DNA of 64,000 bases from Ruminococcaceae bacterium UBA4871 (GTDB lineage Bacteria; Bacillota; Clostridia; Oscillospirales; Acutalibacteraceae), in the NCBI GenBank assembly GCA_002399445.1, contig DHDR01000034.1, positions 31,897-95,896 of the forward strand. Reading direction: 5' to 3'. The notes under the pieces were generated by a model. The model was not told the origin of the DNA. It made no database searches and saw only the letters and a program-made list of their open reading frames with translations. The translations under genes and the position numbers were made by a program. The stretch's first letter is position 1. Every line of letters starts with the position of its first letter. Below are positions 1 to 8,624 of this stretch, piece by piece.

Positions 1-834
1 ATCATCTTCACCGCTGAAGCTCATTAAATAAACCCACTGCTTCAACTGCCCCACGCCTAAAATGGTCAGCGCCTGCATAACCGACTTGACTTTATTCCGA
101 AGGGCAAAGTAGCTAGAATTCACCATTTTCAGCAAAGAATAAGTCAGCGTAACATCTTGACTGATAATCCGCTCAATTTCATCAAGATTAGGTTCTTCTT
201 TTGTAACAGCAACCATGAGTTGGAAAAAGTTAGACTGCAGATGATCCATACGGTGAACATTTGTACTGAGCAGATTGGCGACATTCTCACCCTGATAGAA
301 ATCCACAGCCAGTTCATTAGCCTTCTCGATGGCTGCTTCCGTATTGACATTATAAGCGGCCACCTGCTTGCCGAAGCTGCGGGCAACCATGACTTTCTGT
401 CGAATCTTTGGATCTTCCGGATTGGAAAAATCAATTTTAATAATACTGATATCATCCAAAATTCCAAAGCACCGCTGTGTGAATTCAAAATTCATCAGCG
501 CCACCCGATAGCCCTGTTTTTTATAGCGGCAAATAATCCTTTGCGCCAGTGGATGCACAATCACATTATCTTCAATCTGAATAACCAATCGATTTTCTGA
601 AAAAATGCGGGGAATATTTTTCATCAGCAGATTGGGCGTAAATGTGATGAACGCATCTTTGTCTCCCAAAAAGTTATTTTGATCCAGCCCCATAAAAAAG
701 TCCTGAATTGCGTTGGCTGCGCGGCTGTCCTGTTGGTTGTAAAGCGAAGATTCATCTTCTTGAAAAAGTACTTCATAGGCAGCCACTTTCTTTTCGCGGT
801 TCATAATGGGCTGTCGAACAATACAAGTCTGCAT
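1..834 (-). CDS. EAL-HDOD (YuxH-type) signalling protein, partial
   Basis: The first 278 codons of a protein that runs off the left edge. The start ATG follows an AAAGGAGGAAAG ribosome binding site. Residues 1 to about 195 form a divergent EAL-type domain; the signature position reads EVL (AYEVLFQ) where active c-di-GMP phosphodiesterases have EAL or ELL, so catalysis is doubtful. From about residue 200 an HDOD domain begins, with the typical SQDVTLTYSLLKMVNS stretch and the VKSVMQALTILG helix. EAL-HDOD proteins are a known signalling family, often linked to motility or stress; the exact role is unknown. Its position near the che genes fits motility signalling, but that is inference. It lies 74 bp downstream of vanY on the same strand and may be cotranscribed with it. 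Confidence 0.85.
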   Translation of the reverse strand, partial: MQTCIVRQPIMNREKKVAAYEVLFQEDESSLYNQQDSRAANAIQDFFMGLDQNNFLGDKDAFITFTPNLLMKNIPRIFSENRLVIQIEDNVIVHPLAQRIICRYKKQGYRVALMNFEFTQRCFGILDDISIIKIDFSNPEDPKIRQKVMVARSFGKQVAAYNVNTEAAIEKANELAVDFYQGENVANLLSTNVHRMDHLQSNFFQLMVAVTKEEPNLDEIERIISQDVTLTYSLLKMVNSSYFALRNKVKSVMQALTILGVGQLKQWVYLMSFSGEDD

Positions 835-908
835 TTCTGCCTTTCCTCCTTTGTCTCATACATGATAACAAAATAATATAATCTATTTCCCTGCTAATTC
901 GCAGAAAA

Positions 909-1685
909 TCAAATGCCGAGTGACCGGCGGTATTCCTCCAGACAAATCCCTTTTCGTATCATATCCTCTGCATATTCCCGGCCCACATATCGAAAATGCC
1001 ACGGCTCAAAGGGAACACCCGTGACAGCTTCTTTCTCTTTGGGATCGCGCAGAATGTACCCATATTGCCATGAATGCTGAGAGAGCCATGTAAATGCGGC
1101 CGTTTTCGCAAAGCTTGAGTCCAGCGTAAGATGCGACGGCGTCACAAAATCCACGGCAAGCCCGGTATGATACTCACTGTATCCGGCAGGCTGCACAAAT
1201 CCTGAACTGTTGGACATTTGGGACCGGTACAGACTGTCCTGCTCGCTCATGCTGCGGAATGCTGAGTTGAGCCTTAATTCCACTCCATCCGCTTTTGCCG
1301 CAGCCAGCATCTGTTCCAATTGTTTCTCGGTACGTGAATCGACACGAAACCCATCTTTCCGCTGAAACAGGGAAACCTTAAAATTTTCAGGAAGCGGATG
1401 CTGGCGGTTCACAAGAATCAGACGCCAGTCGGAAATCAACGCCTTTTGTGCTTCCGCATTCCGGTCCTGCTGTGATTCCCTGTATACTGCAGATGATGAT
1501 AACAATTTTGCTGCAGAAGAACTGTCTCCAACCGAAGAAACCGGCGCACAGAAATTCATCAAAAGGATTATCACAATTCCGGCAGCACAAACCAATAGAC
1601 TTGCACGATTAGACGACTTTCGTATTCTCTGTGTTTTCCGTTCTTCTTCCTGCAGCCTTTTTTGCCGCCGTTCATAATAATTCAT
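909..1685 (-). CDS. D-alanyl-D-alanine carboxypeptidase, VanY family (M15B)
   Basis: A 258-residue membrane-anchored peptidase of the VanY/DdcY type, which removes the terminal D-Ala from peptidoglycan stem peptides outside the cell. A basic N-terminus is followed by one membrane segment at about residues 28-46 and a linker. The M15B domain fills the second half: SEYHTGLAVDF carries zinc ligands His173 and Asp179, and EPWHFRYVG carries the catalytic Glu227 and zinc ligand His230. All key residues are present, so it should be active. The start ATG overlaps the stop of the FlhB-like gene (ATGA), which indicates translational coupling. There is no vanR/S or vanHAX context, so glycopeptide resistance is not implied; general wall remodelling is likelier. 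Confidence 0.9.
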   Translation of the reverse strand: MNYYERRQKRLQEEERKTQRIRKSSNRASLLVCAAGIVIILLMNFCAPVSSVGDSSSAAKLLSSSAVYRESQQDRNAEAQKALISDWRLILVNRQHPLPENFKVSLFQRKDGFRVDSRTEKQLEQMLAAAKADGVELRLNSAFRSMSEQDSLYRSQMSNSSGFVQPAGYSEYHTGLAVDFVTPSHLTLDSSFAKTAAFTWLSQHSWQYGYILRDPKEKEAVTGVPFEPWHFRYVGREYAEDMIRKGICLEEYRRSLGI

Positions 1686-2035
1686 ACTGGTGGTGCCATC
1701 TTTTCCACATTTTCACCGTCTGATGCGGCAGAAGGTGCTGCAGACTCTTCCGCCACACCCTCCGGATGCGTGGCGCGGTCTGCTACTTTCAGAATCTCCA
1801 CATAGATTTTTGCAACCGCTTCATACAGTTCCGGCGGGATGGTTGTCCCTACCTGCAGCATACACATCATAGAAGCGGCACTGTCATCTCGAAAGACAGG
1901 AATGCCATGCTGCTCTGCAAGGTCAATAATACGTTCCGCGATTCCTCCATAACCTGCTGCAATCACAACCGGTGCTTTATCTTCTTTGGCATTATATTTC
2001 AGTGCTACTGCTTTTTCTTCTTCAGATCTTGACAT
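1682..2035 (-). CDS. Stand-alone FlhB C-terminal-domain protein (YlqH-like)
   Basis: A 117-residue soluble protein equivalent to the cytoplasmic C-terminal half of the flagellar export gate protein FlhB. The family signature AVALKYNAKED sits right after a short N-terminus, followed by APVVIAAGYGGIAERI and a helix running to about residue 90. The self-cleavage NPTH sequence and all membrane helices are missing, so it resembles the already cleaved product. The last 25 residues are Ala/Ser/Glu-rich. It overlaps the upstream FliK-like gene by 14 bp and couples to vanY by ATGA, which makes a three-gene operon. In Bacillus the similar gene ylqH is paired with ylqG in the same way. Its role in export specificity is inferred only. 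Confidence 0.85.
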   Translation of the reverse strand: MSRSEEEKAVALKYNAKEDKAPVVIAAGYGGIAERIIDLAEQHGIPVFRDDSAASMMCMLQVGTTIPPELYEAVAKIYVEILKVADRATHPEGVAEESAAPSAASDGENVEKMAPPV

Positions 2036-3431
2036 CTACGCCAGTCCTCCTATAGGGTAAAGTTCTAAATACCTGCATCAGGGAACGGGGACGCTCCAGT
2101 TTCTCAATACGAATGGTACCTACCCGGTAAGGTGTCTGGTCTAACACCTTTTTCACGGTTTTATCAAAGTCCTGATAAGTATTGATGAGTGCTTCCGGAC
2201 AGTACAAGGTAAAATCGACTTGATTATTTCTCTCATAAACTTCTGCCTCAAATCGGCCAAACGCTTCCACATCAATTACCAAAAGCATGTGTATTCCCTT
2301 TTCCTCATCAGCTTTTTCTCCGCGGTCCTGACTTTGCGGATCAATCCAGATTTCAGCAAAAGAGCGGAGGTCCTGATAAGCCATCGGAACCACATAATGT
2401 AAAAGCGGCGTGAAATTGCTGGGTGAAGAAAGCAGGCTGCGAATAATTTTTTCCATTCGCTCCTGTTCAGCGGGATTATTTTCCCCTTTAATTTCCCCGG
2501 AAAGCAATTGGACCAATGTATCCATAACCTTGGAGGAAGTGCCTGTTGTTCCTTCTTTCCCCTCCGACACAGACTGAAGATACTGCGACAGAAGAGCTTT
2601 AAACTGATCTCGTGTTTGAAAATTCAGCAAGCGCCAGACTCCAATGGCACTTTCCTGCAAAAACTGCTTGTTGCTGTTATGGCGGGAAAGGTTATAGATT
2701 GTAATGGAAACTACTTTTTCCAATTCCTGCGAAAAGAGGATGCTGTTCTGCACATCCTGCAGCAATTCCAGTGTTTCCTGTTTCAATGCCTGAAAGTTCT
2801 GTTCTGCATCCGGAGCGCGAAAGCGCTGAGCCAGTTCCGTAAGGCGTGGTGCCAAATTCTTGCTCGAAGAAAGCCGATTTGCAAGGAAATTAAGGCTGTT
2901 GGCCACAGCATCCCGAATATCACGATTCCCAATATTATAATTAATTGCCCGCAGCAGGTTTGCAATAGCCGGCTGGATCTCAGAGTCTTTTCCCATCTCA
3001 TTACTGACCTGCCGCAAGAGCGTAAACAATTCGCCGCGGAATGCAGTGGAATCTTGTTCCTGCGCTTTCATTTCATCAGCAACCGCATCCGGTTGAACCA
3101 GCATGGCATTAAACATTTGCTCAATTCCATCCGTTACCGTGCGATTATTTTCCGGCAGAAGCTTCACGATCTCTTCGAGAACATATATATTTTTCAGGTA
3201 GGTCTCCGTCACAGAAGGATCTTTCAGCAGGCTTTCCAGAATATTAGGGCTGCCTTCCTGAAGAAGTTTTGTATTCTGCTGAAGAATGGCAGGCTGCGGA
3301 AGAGGCTGAGCGACTTTGGTAACATCCTGCATCTGAAATGGTGCTGTAGCCTCTGTACTGGAACCAGGGCGAACCGGGATTTGCTGATTTTTATCTGCTA
3401 CAGGGCTGGTAATCTTTAGAATATCAGCCAA
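2022..3431 (-). CDS. FliK C-terminal-domain-like protein (YlqG-like), upstream partner of FlhB-like gene
   Basis: A 469-residue soluble protein. The first 60 residues are Gln/Pro/Thr-rich and probably disordered. Residues 60-340 look mostly helical with no motif that I recognise. The last 110 residues (from about IWIDPQ) have the beta-alpha pattern of the flagellar hook-length control (Flg_hook) domain, with FGRFEAEVYERNNQVDF matching the GRVEV...V core. I chose TTG at 3431 because GGGGTGATTCG precedes it. FliK C-domains bind FlhB C-domains to switch export specificity; here both genes overlap, so a dedicated pair is plausible. The FliK assignment rests on pattern only, and the protein could be annotated hypothetical. 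Confidence 0.6.
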   Translation of the reverse strand: MADILKITSPVADKNQQIPVRPGSSTEATAPFQMQDVTKVAQPLPQPAILQQNTKLLQEGSPNILESLLKDPSVTETYLKNIYVLEEIVKLLPENNRTVTDGIEQMFNAMLVQPDAVADEMKAQEQDSTAFRGELFTLLRQVSNEMGKDSEIQPAIANLLRAINYNIGNRDIRDAVANSLNFLANRLSSSKNLAPRLTELAQRFRAPDAEQNFQALKQETLELLQDVQNSILFSQELEKVVSITIYNLSRHNSNKQFLQESAIGVWRLLNFQTRDQFKALLSQYLQSVSEGKEGTTGTSSKVMDTLVQLLSGEIKGENNPAEQERMEKIIRSLLSSPSNFTPLLHYVVPMAYQDLRSFAEIWIDPQSQDRGEKADEEKGIHMLLVIDVEAFGRFEAEVYERNNQVDFTLYCPEALINTYQDFDKTVKKVLDQTPYRVGTIRIEKLERPRSLMQVFRTLPYRRTGVDVKI

Positions 3432-3734
3432 CGAATCACCCCATTTTTGTGACCATACTTGTTCAATAAATCTTTTATGAAAATAAAATAAACTCCATTT
3501 ATAATTATCCTATTTTTTTTGCCTTTTCTCAACATTCTCTATTAAGTTTTTCAAAAAAAATGCAATAACCTTTTATGAGTGGGTTTAAACTGAGTTTATA
3601 ATTTTAAAAATTTTTGATTTGAAAATTTGAGTGATTTTGTTCCCAAATATGGCAAATAGTATTTTGAAAAAAATTTTATACCATTATCGTGAATATCCAA
3701 TCCACCCAATTCGTATTAAAAGGAGCAGGTAAAT
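3432..3734. other. Divergent AT-rich intergenic region before cheA
   Basis: About 300 bp, strongly AT-rich with several T- and A-runs, separating the leftward fliK-like operon from the rightward che operon. It must hold promoters for both. A TATAAT occurs at about 3597 on the plus strand but without a convincing -35, and I see no clean sigma-28 type promoter. The AAAAGGAG ribosome binding site of cheA lies at its right end. Confidence 0.4.
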
Positions 3735-5819
3735 ATGAGCACAGATGATTCGAGTACGGATTCCCTATTAGAAGCTTTCATTTATGAAACCTCATCTTTG
3801 TTGGATCAGCTCGACGAAATCATGCTGGACTCTGAGAAGCAGAAAAGCCTGAGCGAAGATAATATCAACGAGATTTTCCGTATCATGCATACTACAAAAG
3901 GTTCCGCAGCTATGATGGGATTTAATGAAATTTCAAATCTTGCCCATTCGGTTGAAGATGTCTTCTTCCTGATTCGGGAAGATCCATCGCGTCTGAACCT
4001 AGTTTTTGACACACTGTTTGATTTAATTTTTCAATCTTCAGATTTTCTTCGTCAGGAAATTGAGTCCATCCAAAACAACGGCAGCGATTATTCTCCATCC
4101 GACCCGACAGATCTAATCAATAAACTGGAAGCACAGGCTGCTGTTATGAAAGGGCAAGCACCGGAAAAAGCCAAATCTCCCGCTTCTGAAAAGCCAGCCG
4201 CTCCGGAAGCGGCAGCAAAACCAGAAGGAGATAAAAAAGAAGCTGTTCCTCCCGAAGATACCACGCAAATCCGTGTCTTCTTTGCTGATGATTCGCAAAT
4301 GGAGAATATTCGTGCTTTCATGCTGATGACACAATTAAAAGACCACTGCGATTTTATTGATTCAGACCCGCCGCATCCAGAAACGGATTCTTCATTGTGT
4401 GACAGCATCATTAAAAACGGCTTTATTATCACGGTAAAGCCTTCATATTCTCTGGATGATGTTATCAAGGTTATTGAGGCCAGCAGCAGCATCAAATCTT
4501 ATGAAGTTCTCGGCTCGTCAAGCGGGAATACAAAAAAAGAAGAAAAAGCGGCCGCAGCTTCTGCAGGCAAACCTGCTGCGCCAGCTGCTTCTTCAGCTAA
4601 AAAAGCCAAAAAGCCGGGTTCCTCTTCCGGACATGGCGCATTGCAAAGTCTCATTAGCGTCAATCAGTCAAAGCTGGATCATCTAATGGATCTTGTGGGA
4701 GAACTGGTAACGGCTGAATCGATGGTTGCCAGCAACAAAGACCTTGCCGGTTTGAAATTGGACAACTTCACAAAGTCTTTTCGGGAACTGCGCAAACTGA
4801 CCGATGAACTGCAGGATGTTGTCATGTCAATCCGCATGGTTCCGCTAACCGGAAATTTCCAGAAAATGAACCGCATTGTACGGGATATGAGCAAAAAGCT
4901 GAACAAAAAGGTCGATTTGGTTACTATCGGCGGCGAAACTGAAGTAGACAAAACAATTAGTGATGCGCTGACCGACCCACTGATGCACATGATCCGGAAT
5001 TCGATGGATCATGCGATTGAAACGCCGGAAGAACGTGTTGCCCTTGGAAAATCGGAAACTGGTAAAATTACACTTTCTGCACGAAACGTCGGCGGTGAAA
5101 TTTTAATTGATGTGAAAGATGACGGACGCGGTCTGGATACAGATGGTATCATGGCAAAGGCAAAAAAGAACGACATTCTGACAAAACCCGAAAGCGAATA
5201 TACAGAAAAAGAAATTTTCCATCTAATCATGCTGCCGGGTTTCTCCACAAATGACAATGTGACGGAATATTCGGGCAGGGGCGTAGGAATGGATGTTGTG
5301 CGCAAAAATGTCGAAAATGTCGGTGGAAACATTTCGATCCACAGCGAAAAAAACAAGGGTACCACTTTTACGATGAAAATTCCGCTGACACTGGCTATTA
5401 TGGATGTCATGGATATTTCTCTCGGCAAAACAACTTTTAGTATTCCAATTACTTCCATTAAACAGTCTTTCAAACTCACAGATGATAGTAAAATCATGCA
5501 TAATACAGATGGCTCGGATATGATTATGCTTCGCGGCGAATGTTATCCCATCATCCGTCTGTATGAATATTTCAACATCCCAACACAGGTAACAGATCTG
5601 AAAGACGGCATTGTGATCCAAGTGGAGAGCGGAAGCGATGTCGCTTGTATCTTTGCCGACGAACTGCTTGGCGAACAGCAGGTCGTTGTGAAACCGTTCC
5701 CACCTTTCTTTAACAAATATAATTTAAAAAACAGCGGTCTTTCCGGATGCACGATTCTTGGAAACGGCAGCATCAGCCTGATTCTGGATATCCGCAATCT
5801 TTTAAGCTCCGAAAGGTAA
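3735..5819 (+). CDS. cheA: Chemotaxis histidine kinase CheA
   Basis: A 694-residue CheA with the full domain set. The N-terminal HPt domain has the phosphoacceptor His52 in MHTTKGSAAMMGF. An Ala/Pro/Lys-rich linker (about 135-175) leads to a P2-like domain (about 176-255), and a second Ala-rich linker follows to about residue 300. The dimerisation helices contain KLDHLMDLVGELVTAES. The ATPase domain has the N box (HMIRNSMDHAIE, about 418-429), DDGRGLD (about 462) and GRGVGMDVV (about 513). A CheW-like regulatory domain ends the protein. It phosphorylates CheB (encoded here) and CheY (not in this window). It is the first gene of cheA-cheW-cheR-cheB, all on one strand with gaps of 6-31 bp. The start ATG follows AAAAGGAGCAGG. 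Confidence 0.97.
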   Translation: MSTDDSSTDSLLEAFIYETSSLLDQLDEIMLDSEKQKSLSEDNINEIFRIMHTTKGSAAMMGFNEISNLAHSVEDVFFLIREDPSRLNLVFDTLFDLIFQSSDFLRQEIESIQNNGSDYSPSDPTDLINKLEAQAAVMKGQAPEKAKSPASEKPAAPEAAAKPEGDKKEAVPPEDTTQIRVFFADDSQMENIRAFMLMTQLKDHCDFIDSDPPHPETDSSLCDSIIKNGFIITVKPSYSLDDVIKVIEASSSIKSYEVLGSSSGNTKKEEKAAAASAGKPAAPAASSAKKAKKPGSSSGHGALQSLISVNQSKLDHLMDLVGELVTAESMVASNKDLAGLKLDNFTKSFRELRKLTDELQDVVMSIRMVPLTGNFQKMNRIVRDMSKKLNKKVDLVTIGGETEVDKTISDALTDPLMHMIRNSMDHAIETPEERVALGKSETGKITLSARNVGGEILIDVKDDGRGLDTDGIMAKAKKNDILTKPESEYTEKEIFHLIMLPGFSTNDNVTEYSGRGVGMDVVRKNVENVGGNISIHSEKNKGTTFTMKIPLTLAIMDVMDISLGKTTFSIPITSIKQSFKLTDDSKIMHNTDGSDMIMLRGECYPIIRLYEYFNIPTQVTDLKDGIVIQVESGSDVACIFADELLGEQQVVVKPFPPFFNKYNLKNSGLSGCTILGNGSISLILDIRNLLSSER

Positions 5820-5830
5820 GGTGACCATAC

Positions 5831-6307
5831 ATGGAAGAAAATACAACTCAGGCGATTCTTCAGGCATCAGATGATTTGAGTAACCGCTTTCTGACTTTTG
5901 GGATTGATGGCGCAGTCTATGGCATCAGCTTGACAAATGTTCTGGAAATTATCGGGATTCAAGACATTACGGCTGTTCCAAATGTTCCCCAGCATATCAA
6001 AGGCCTGATCAATTTGCGCGGTAAAGTCGTTCCGGTTATTGACACACGGCTCAAGATGGGAAAGGAAGAACGTGATTATGACAGCCTCACATGCATTATT
6101 GTTATTGACATTCAGGATATGCATATTGGACTGATTGTCGACCGGGTAGAAGAAGTTATTTCTATTGATTTGGAACATGCAGCCGTTCCCCCAAAAGCCG
6201 GAATGGAAGACAAACAATTTTTAAGTTCAGTTGTGGAACGCGATAACCATACCGTTCTAAACATTGATTTGGAAAAATTCATGGCAGATGATTTACGGCA
6301 ATATTAG
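5831..6307 (+). CDS. cheW: Chemotaxis adaptor protein CheW
   Basis: A 158-residue single-domain CheW that bridges chemoreceptors and CheA in signalling arrays. Hallmarks are FGIDGAVYGISLTNVLEI near the start, the conserved HIKGLINLRGKVVPVID stretch, and GLIVDRVEEVISI. It begins 11 bp after cheA within the same operon. About 15 residues before the domain are extra compared with minimal CheW proteins. Residues usually needed for CheA and receptor contact (the NLRG region) are present. Confidence 0.96.
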   Translation: MEENTTQAILQASDDLSNRFLTFGIDGAVYGISLTNVLEIIGIQDITAVPNVPQHIKGLINLRGKVVPVIDTRLKMGKEERDYDSLTCIIVIDIQDMHIGLIVDRVEEVISIDLEHAAVPPKAGMEDKQFLSSVVERDNHTVLNIDLEKFMADDLRQY

Positions 6308-6338
6308 ATCCTATATTTTTTAAAGAGAGGTCTCTAAT

Positions 6339-7178
6339 ATGTTTTTAAACAGCGCAAACAGCGGCTTAATCCAATTGACCGATCAGGAATTTAAAGAGCT
6401 TGTCAATTTTGTTCATACGAAGTATGGCATCAACCTCATTAAAAAAAGGGTGCTGATTGAGGGGCGTCTCTCCCAAACTCTCCGTCAAAAGGGCCTTACC
6501 TCTTTCCGCCAATATATCGATCTGCTGGAAGCAGACCGAACGGGCACAGAAATGACGCACTTCCTCAATAAAATCACAACAAACCATTCCTATTTTGCAA
6601 GAGAAAATGAACATTTTGAGTATTTATCAGACACCGTTCTTCCTTATATGGAGCGCACGCGCCATAATTATGATCTGCGTATCTGGAGTGCAGGGTGCTC
6701 TGCAGGTCAAGAAGCATACAATATGGCAATGACCATTGATCAGTATTTCGGACTACATAAATCACGGTGGGATACAACCATTTTGGCAACGGATATTTCT
6801 ATGGATGTTCTTCAACGTGCCAAAAAAGCAATTTATCCGGCAAGCAACCTGACAAATATTTCTGCCCTGTGGAAACAAAAGTATTTTCATTCATTAGGAA
6901 ACGGCACTTATCAAGTCTGCGATAAAATTCGGAAAGAAGTTGTTTTTAAGCCGCTGAACCTAATGGAGCCTTTCCATTTTGTGAAGCCCTTTGACATCAT
7001 CTTCTGTCGAAATGTCATGATTTATTTTGATGCGCCAACCACAGACCAACTTATTCAAAAGTTTTATGATGTGACCGCTCCAGGTGGGTATTTATTTATT
7101 GGCCATTCAGAAGTCATTAATAAAGAAGCCACAAAATATCACTATATCCGTCCGGCAATTTATCAGCGAAAGGAGTAG
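6339..7178 (+). CDS. cheR: Chemoreceptor glutamate methyltransferase CheR
   Basis: A 279-residue SAM-dependent methyltransferase that methylates glutamates on chemoreceptors for adaptation. The N-terminal helical domain (about 1-85) contains KYGINLIKKRVLIEGRL. The catalytic domain has the SAM-binding IWSAGCSAGQEAYNMAM, ILATDISMDVLQRA, and FDIIFCRNVMIYF with GGYLFIGHSE. Length and motifs match classical CheR. The ribosome binding site is AAAGAGAGG before the ATG. It pairs with cheB 6 bp downstream, so the receptors are adapted by methylation. Confidence 0.97.
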   Translation: MFLNSANSGLIQLTDQEFKELVNFVHTKYGINLIKKRVLIEGRLSQTLRQKGLTSFRQYIDLLEADRTGTEMTHFLNKITTNHSYFARENEHFEYLSDTVLPYMERTRHNYDLRIWSAGCSAGQEAYNMAMTIDQYFGLHKSRWDTTILATDISMDVLQRAKKAIYPASNLTNISALWKQKYFHSLGNGTYQVCDKIRKEVVFKPLNLMEPFHFVKPFDIIFCRNVMIYFDAPTTDQLIQKFYDVTAPGGYLFIGHSEVINKEATKYHYIRPAIYQRKE

Positions 7179-7184
7179 TGAAGG

Positions 7185-8219
7185 ATGCCAGCGATTCGTG
7201 TACTTGTTGTTGATGATTCCCTTGTCTTCCGTAAGCAGCTTCAACAGAGCCTTTCTCAAGATCCAATGATTGATGTCATTAGTACAGCAATTGACCCTCT
7301 TGATGCCAAACGGAAAATCTTAAGTCTCCATCCCGATGTCGTCACATTGGATGTAGAAATGCCTCACATGAACGGCATTGATTTTTTGAAACAGCTGATT
7401 CCTCAGTATCCGGTTCCTGTAGTGGTCGTAACTTCCACGCCAACCAGTGCATTGAATGCATTAAGTTCCGGAGCAGTTGATTTTGTAAAAAAGCCGGTTA
7501 TTAAATCTCCGGAAGATCTTCAAAAATTCATGCGCGACCTTCGGTTTAAAGTTAAGATTGCTTCCCATGCAAAAGTGAAGAAATTTAACGCAGCTGCTGT
7601 AGTGCCTAGTTTAACGCAGCGGATATCTGCCGTAAAGGCTTTAAATCAAAACACCCTGATTGCAATTGGTGCTTCCACCGGGGGAACAGAAGCAATTCTG
7701 GCAGTGGTTAAAAACCTGCCAAAAAATACACCCGGGATTGTGATTGTACAGCACATGCCTCCAGTCTTTACCAACATGTATGCACAAAGGCTGGACAAGA
7801 TTTGTAAAATGACAGTTAAAGAAGCGTCTGACAATGACCGCATTGAGCAGGGCCGCATTTTAATTGCTGCCGGTGAACATCATATGCGCGTGCTGAAAGA
7901 CAGCCGCGGCTATTATATTCGCAGTCAACCAGGTGAACGAGTAAATGGACATTGTCCTGCAGTGGATGTCTTGTTTAATTCGATTGCTGACCTGCACACA
8001 AGCAATGCCATCGGTGTGATTTTGACCGGTATGGGAGCTGATGGTGCAAAGGGACTACTCCGCATGCGGCAGGCCGGTGCTTTTACAATTGGGCAGAATG
8101 AGGCGTCGTGTGTGGTTTACGGCATGCCCATGGAAGCCTATAAAATGGGGGCTGTGTGTAAACAGCTTTCATTAGATCAAATTCCGGATGAAATCCTTTA
8201 TCAATTAAATAAGCACTGA
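7185..8219 (+). CDS. cheB: Chemotaxis response regulator protein-glutamate methylesterase CheB
   Basis: A 344-residue CheB. The receiver domain (1 to about 120) has the acidic pair in VVDDS, the phospho-acceptor Asp56 in TLDVEMPHMNG and the Lys in VKKP. A linker leads to the methylesterase domain (about 155-340), with the catalytic Ser in GASTGGTEA, His in VQHMPP and Asp in GMGADGAKG. It demethylates or deamidates receptor glutamates when phosphorylated by CheA. It is the last gene of the cluster. An AAAGGAG site precedes the start, and a hairpin about 120 bp downstream may end the transcript. CheY, CheC, CheD and receptors are absent here and must be elsewhere. Confidence 0.97.
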   Translation: MPAIRVLVVDDSLVFRKQLQQSLSQDPMIDVISTAIDPLDAKRKILSLHPDVVTLDVEMPHMNGIDFLKQLIPQYPVPVVVVTSTPTSALNALSSGAVDFVKKPVIKSPEDLQKFMRDLRFKVKIASHAKVKKFNAAAVVPSLTQRISAVKALNQNTLIAIGASTGGTEAILAVVKNLPKNTPGIVIVQHMPPVFTNMYAQRLDKICKMTVKEASDNDRIEQGRILIAAGEHHMRVLKDSRGYYIRSQPGERVNGHCPAVDVLFNSIADLHTSNAIGVILTGMGADGAKGLLRMRQAGAFTIGQNEASCVVYGMPMEAYKMGAVCKQLSLDQIPDEILYQLNKH

Positions 8220-8338
8220 TCAGGAAAGTTAAAGCGGAAATGCCAATATCAATGTGGAACAAACGGCAAAGGAACCGTGGTGCTTACACACATGGAAAGA
8301 GTAACTGACAACTACATCGGCGCATACACATAAAACAA

Positions 8339-8375
8339 GGCCATCAAAGCTATGCCGGAAGCTATGATGGCCTTT
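8339..8375 (+). terminator. Possible terminator of the che operon
   Basis: Stem GGCCATCAAAGCT with AGCTATGATGGCC (one mismatch) and an 8-nt loop, followed only by TTTATACT. The stem is strong and the U-tract weak. Confidence 0.5.
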
Positions 8376-8525
8376 ATACTAAATGAATTCAGGGACTCTT
8401 TTCAGCAATATTACAATTACTACCACCAATGGAACAGAATTTAATGAAATAGAAAATGGCCATAAACTGGAAAAAAATCAAGAAACGACTGAAACAGCTC
8501 TGGTAATACCTGATTGATAACAGCA

Positions 8526-8572
8526 TAAAAAAGAGGAACAACTGCTGCATATCATGCAGTGCCGCCCCTCTT
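8526..8572 (-). terminator. Terminator of the AbrB-type gene
   Basis: Read on the minus strand, AAGAGG pairs with CCTCTT around an inner CTGCAT/ATGCAG helix and is followed by a run of T. It lies about 50 bp past the stop at 8625. Confidence 0.75.
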
Positions 8573-8624
8573 CTTCATGCTTGAAGATACCGCCTAGCCC
8601 TAGCAGTTTCTTGCAGGCTTTTCA

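Larger units (their letters stand above)
8220..8624. other. Intergenic region after cheB: hairpins and degenerate short frames
   Basis: About 400 bp without a clear gene. The cheB frame is followed at once by a second short open stretch (8221-8333) with no start of its own. A 44-codon frame with ATG at 8383 and stop at 8517 has no ribosome binding site. Both may be decayed coding sequence, but I recognise no family. The region also holds two hairpins, listed separately. Confidence 0.35.

Noticed and set aside
157..600. Plus-strand reading frame of 147 codons
   Set aside because: It lies opposite the EAL-HDOD gene, which has clear family motifs; no ribosome binding site.
909..1685. Vancomycin-resistance locus
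   Set aside because: VanY alone is a common housekeeping carboxypeptidase; there is no vanRS, vanHAX or D-Ala-D-Lac ligase.
2508..3419. Plus-strand reading frame of 303 codons
   Set aside because: It is the shadow of the FliK-like gene and looks like non-protein sequence, rich in Cys, His and Phe.
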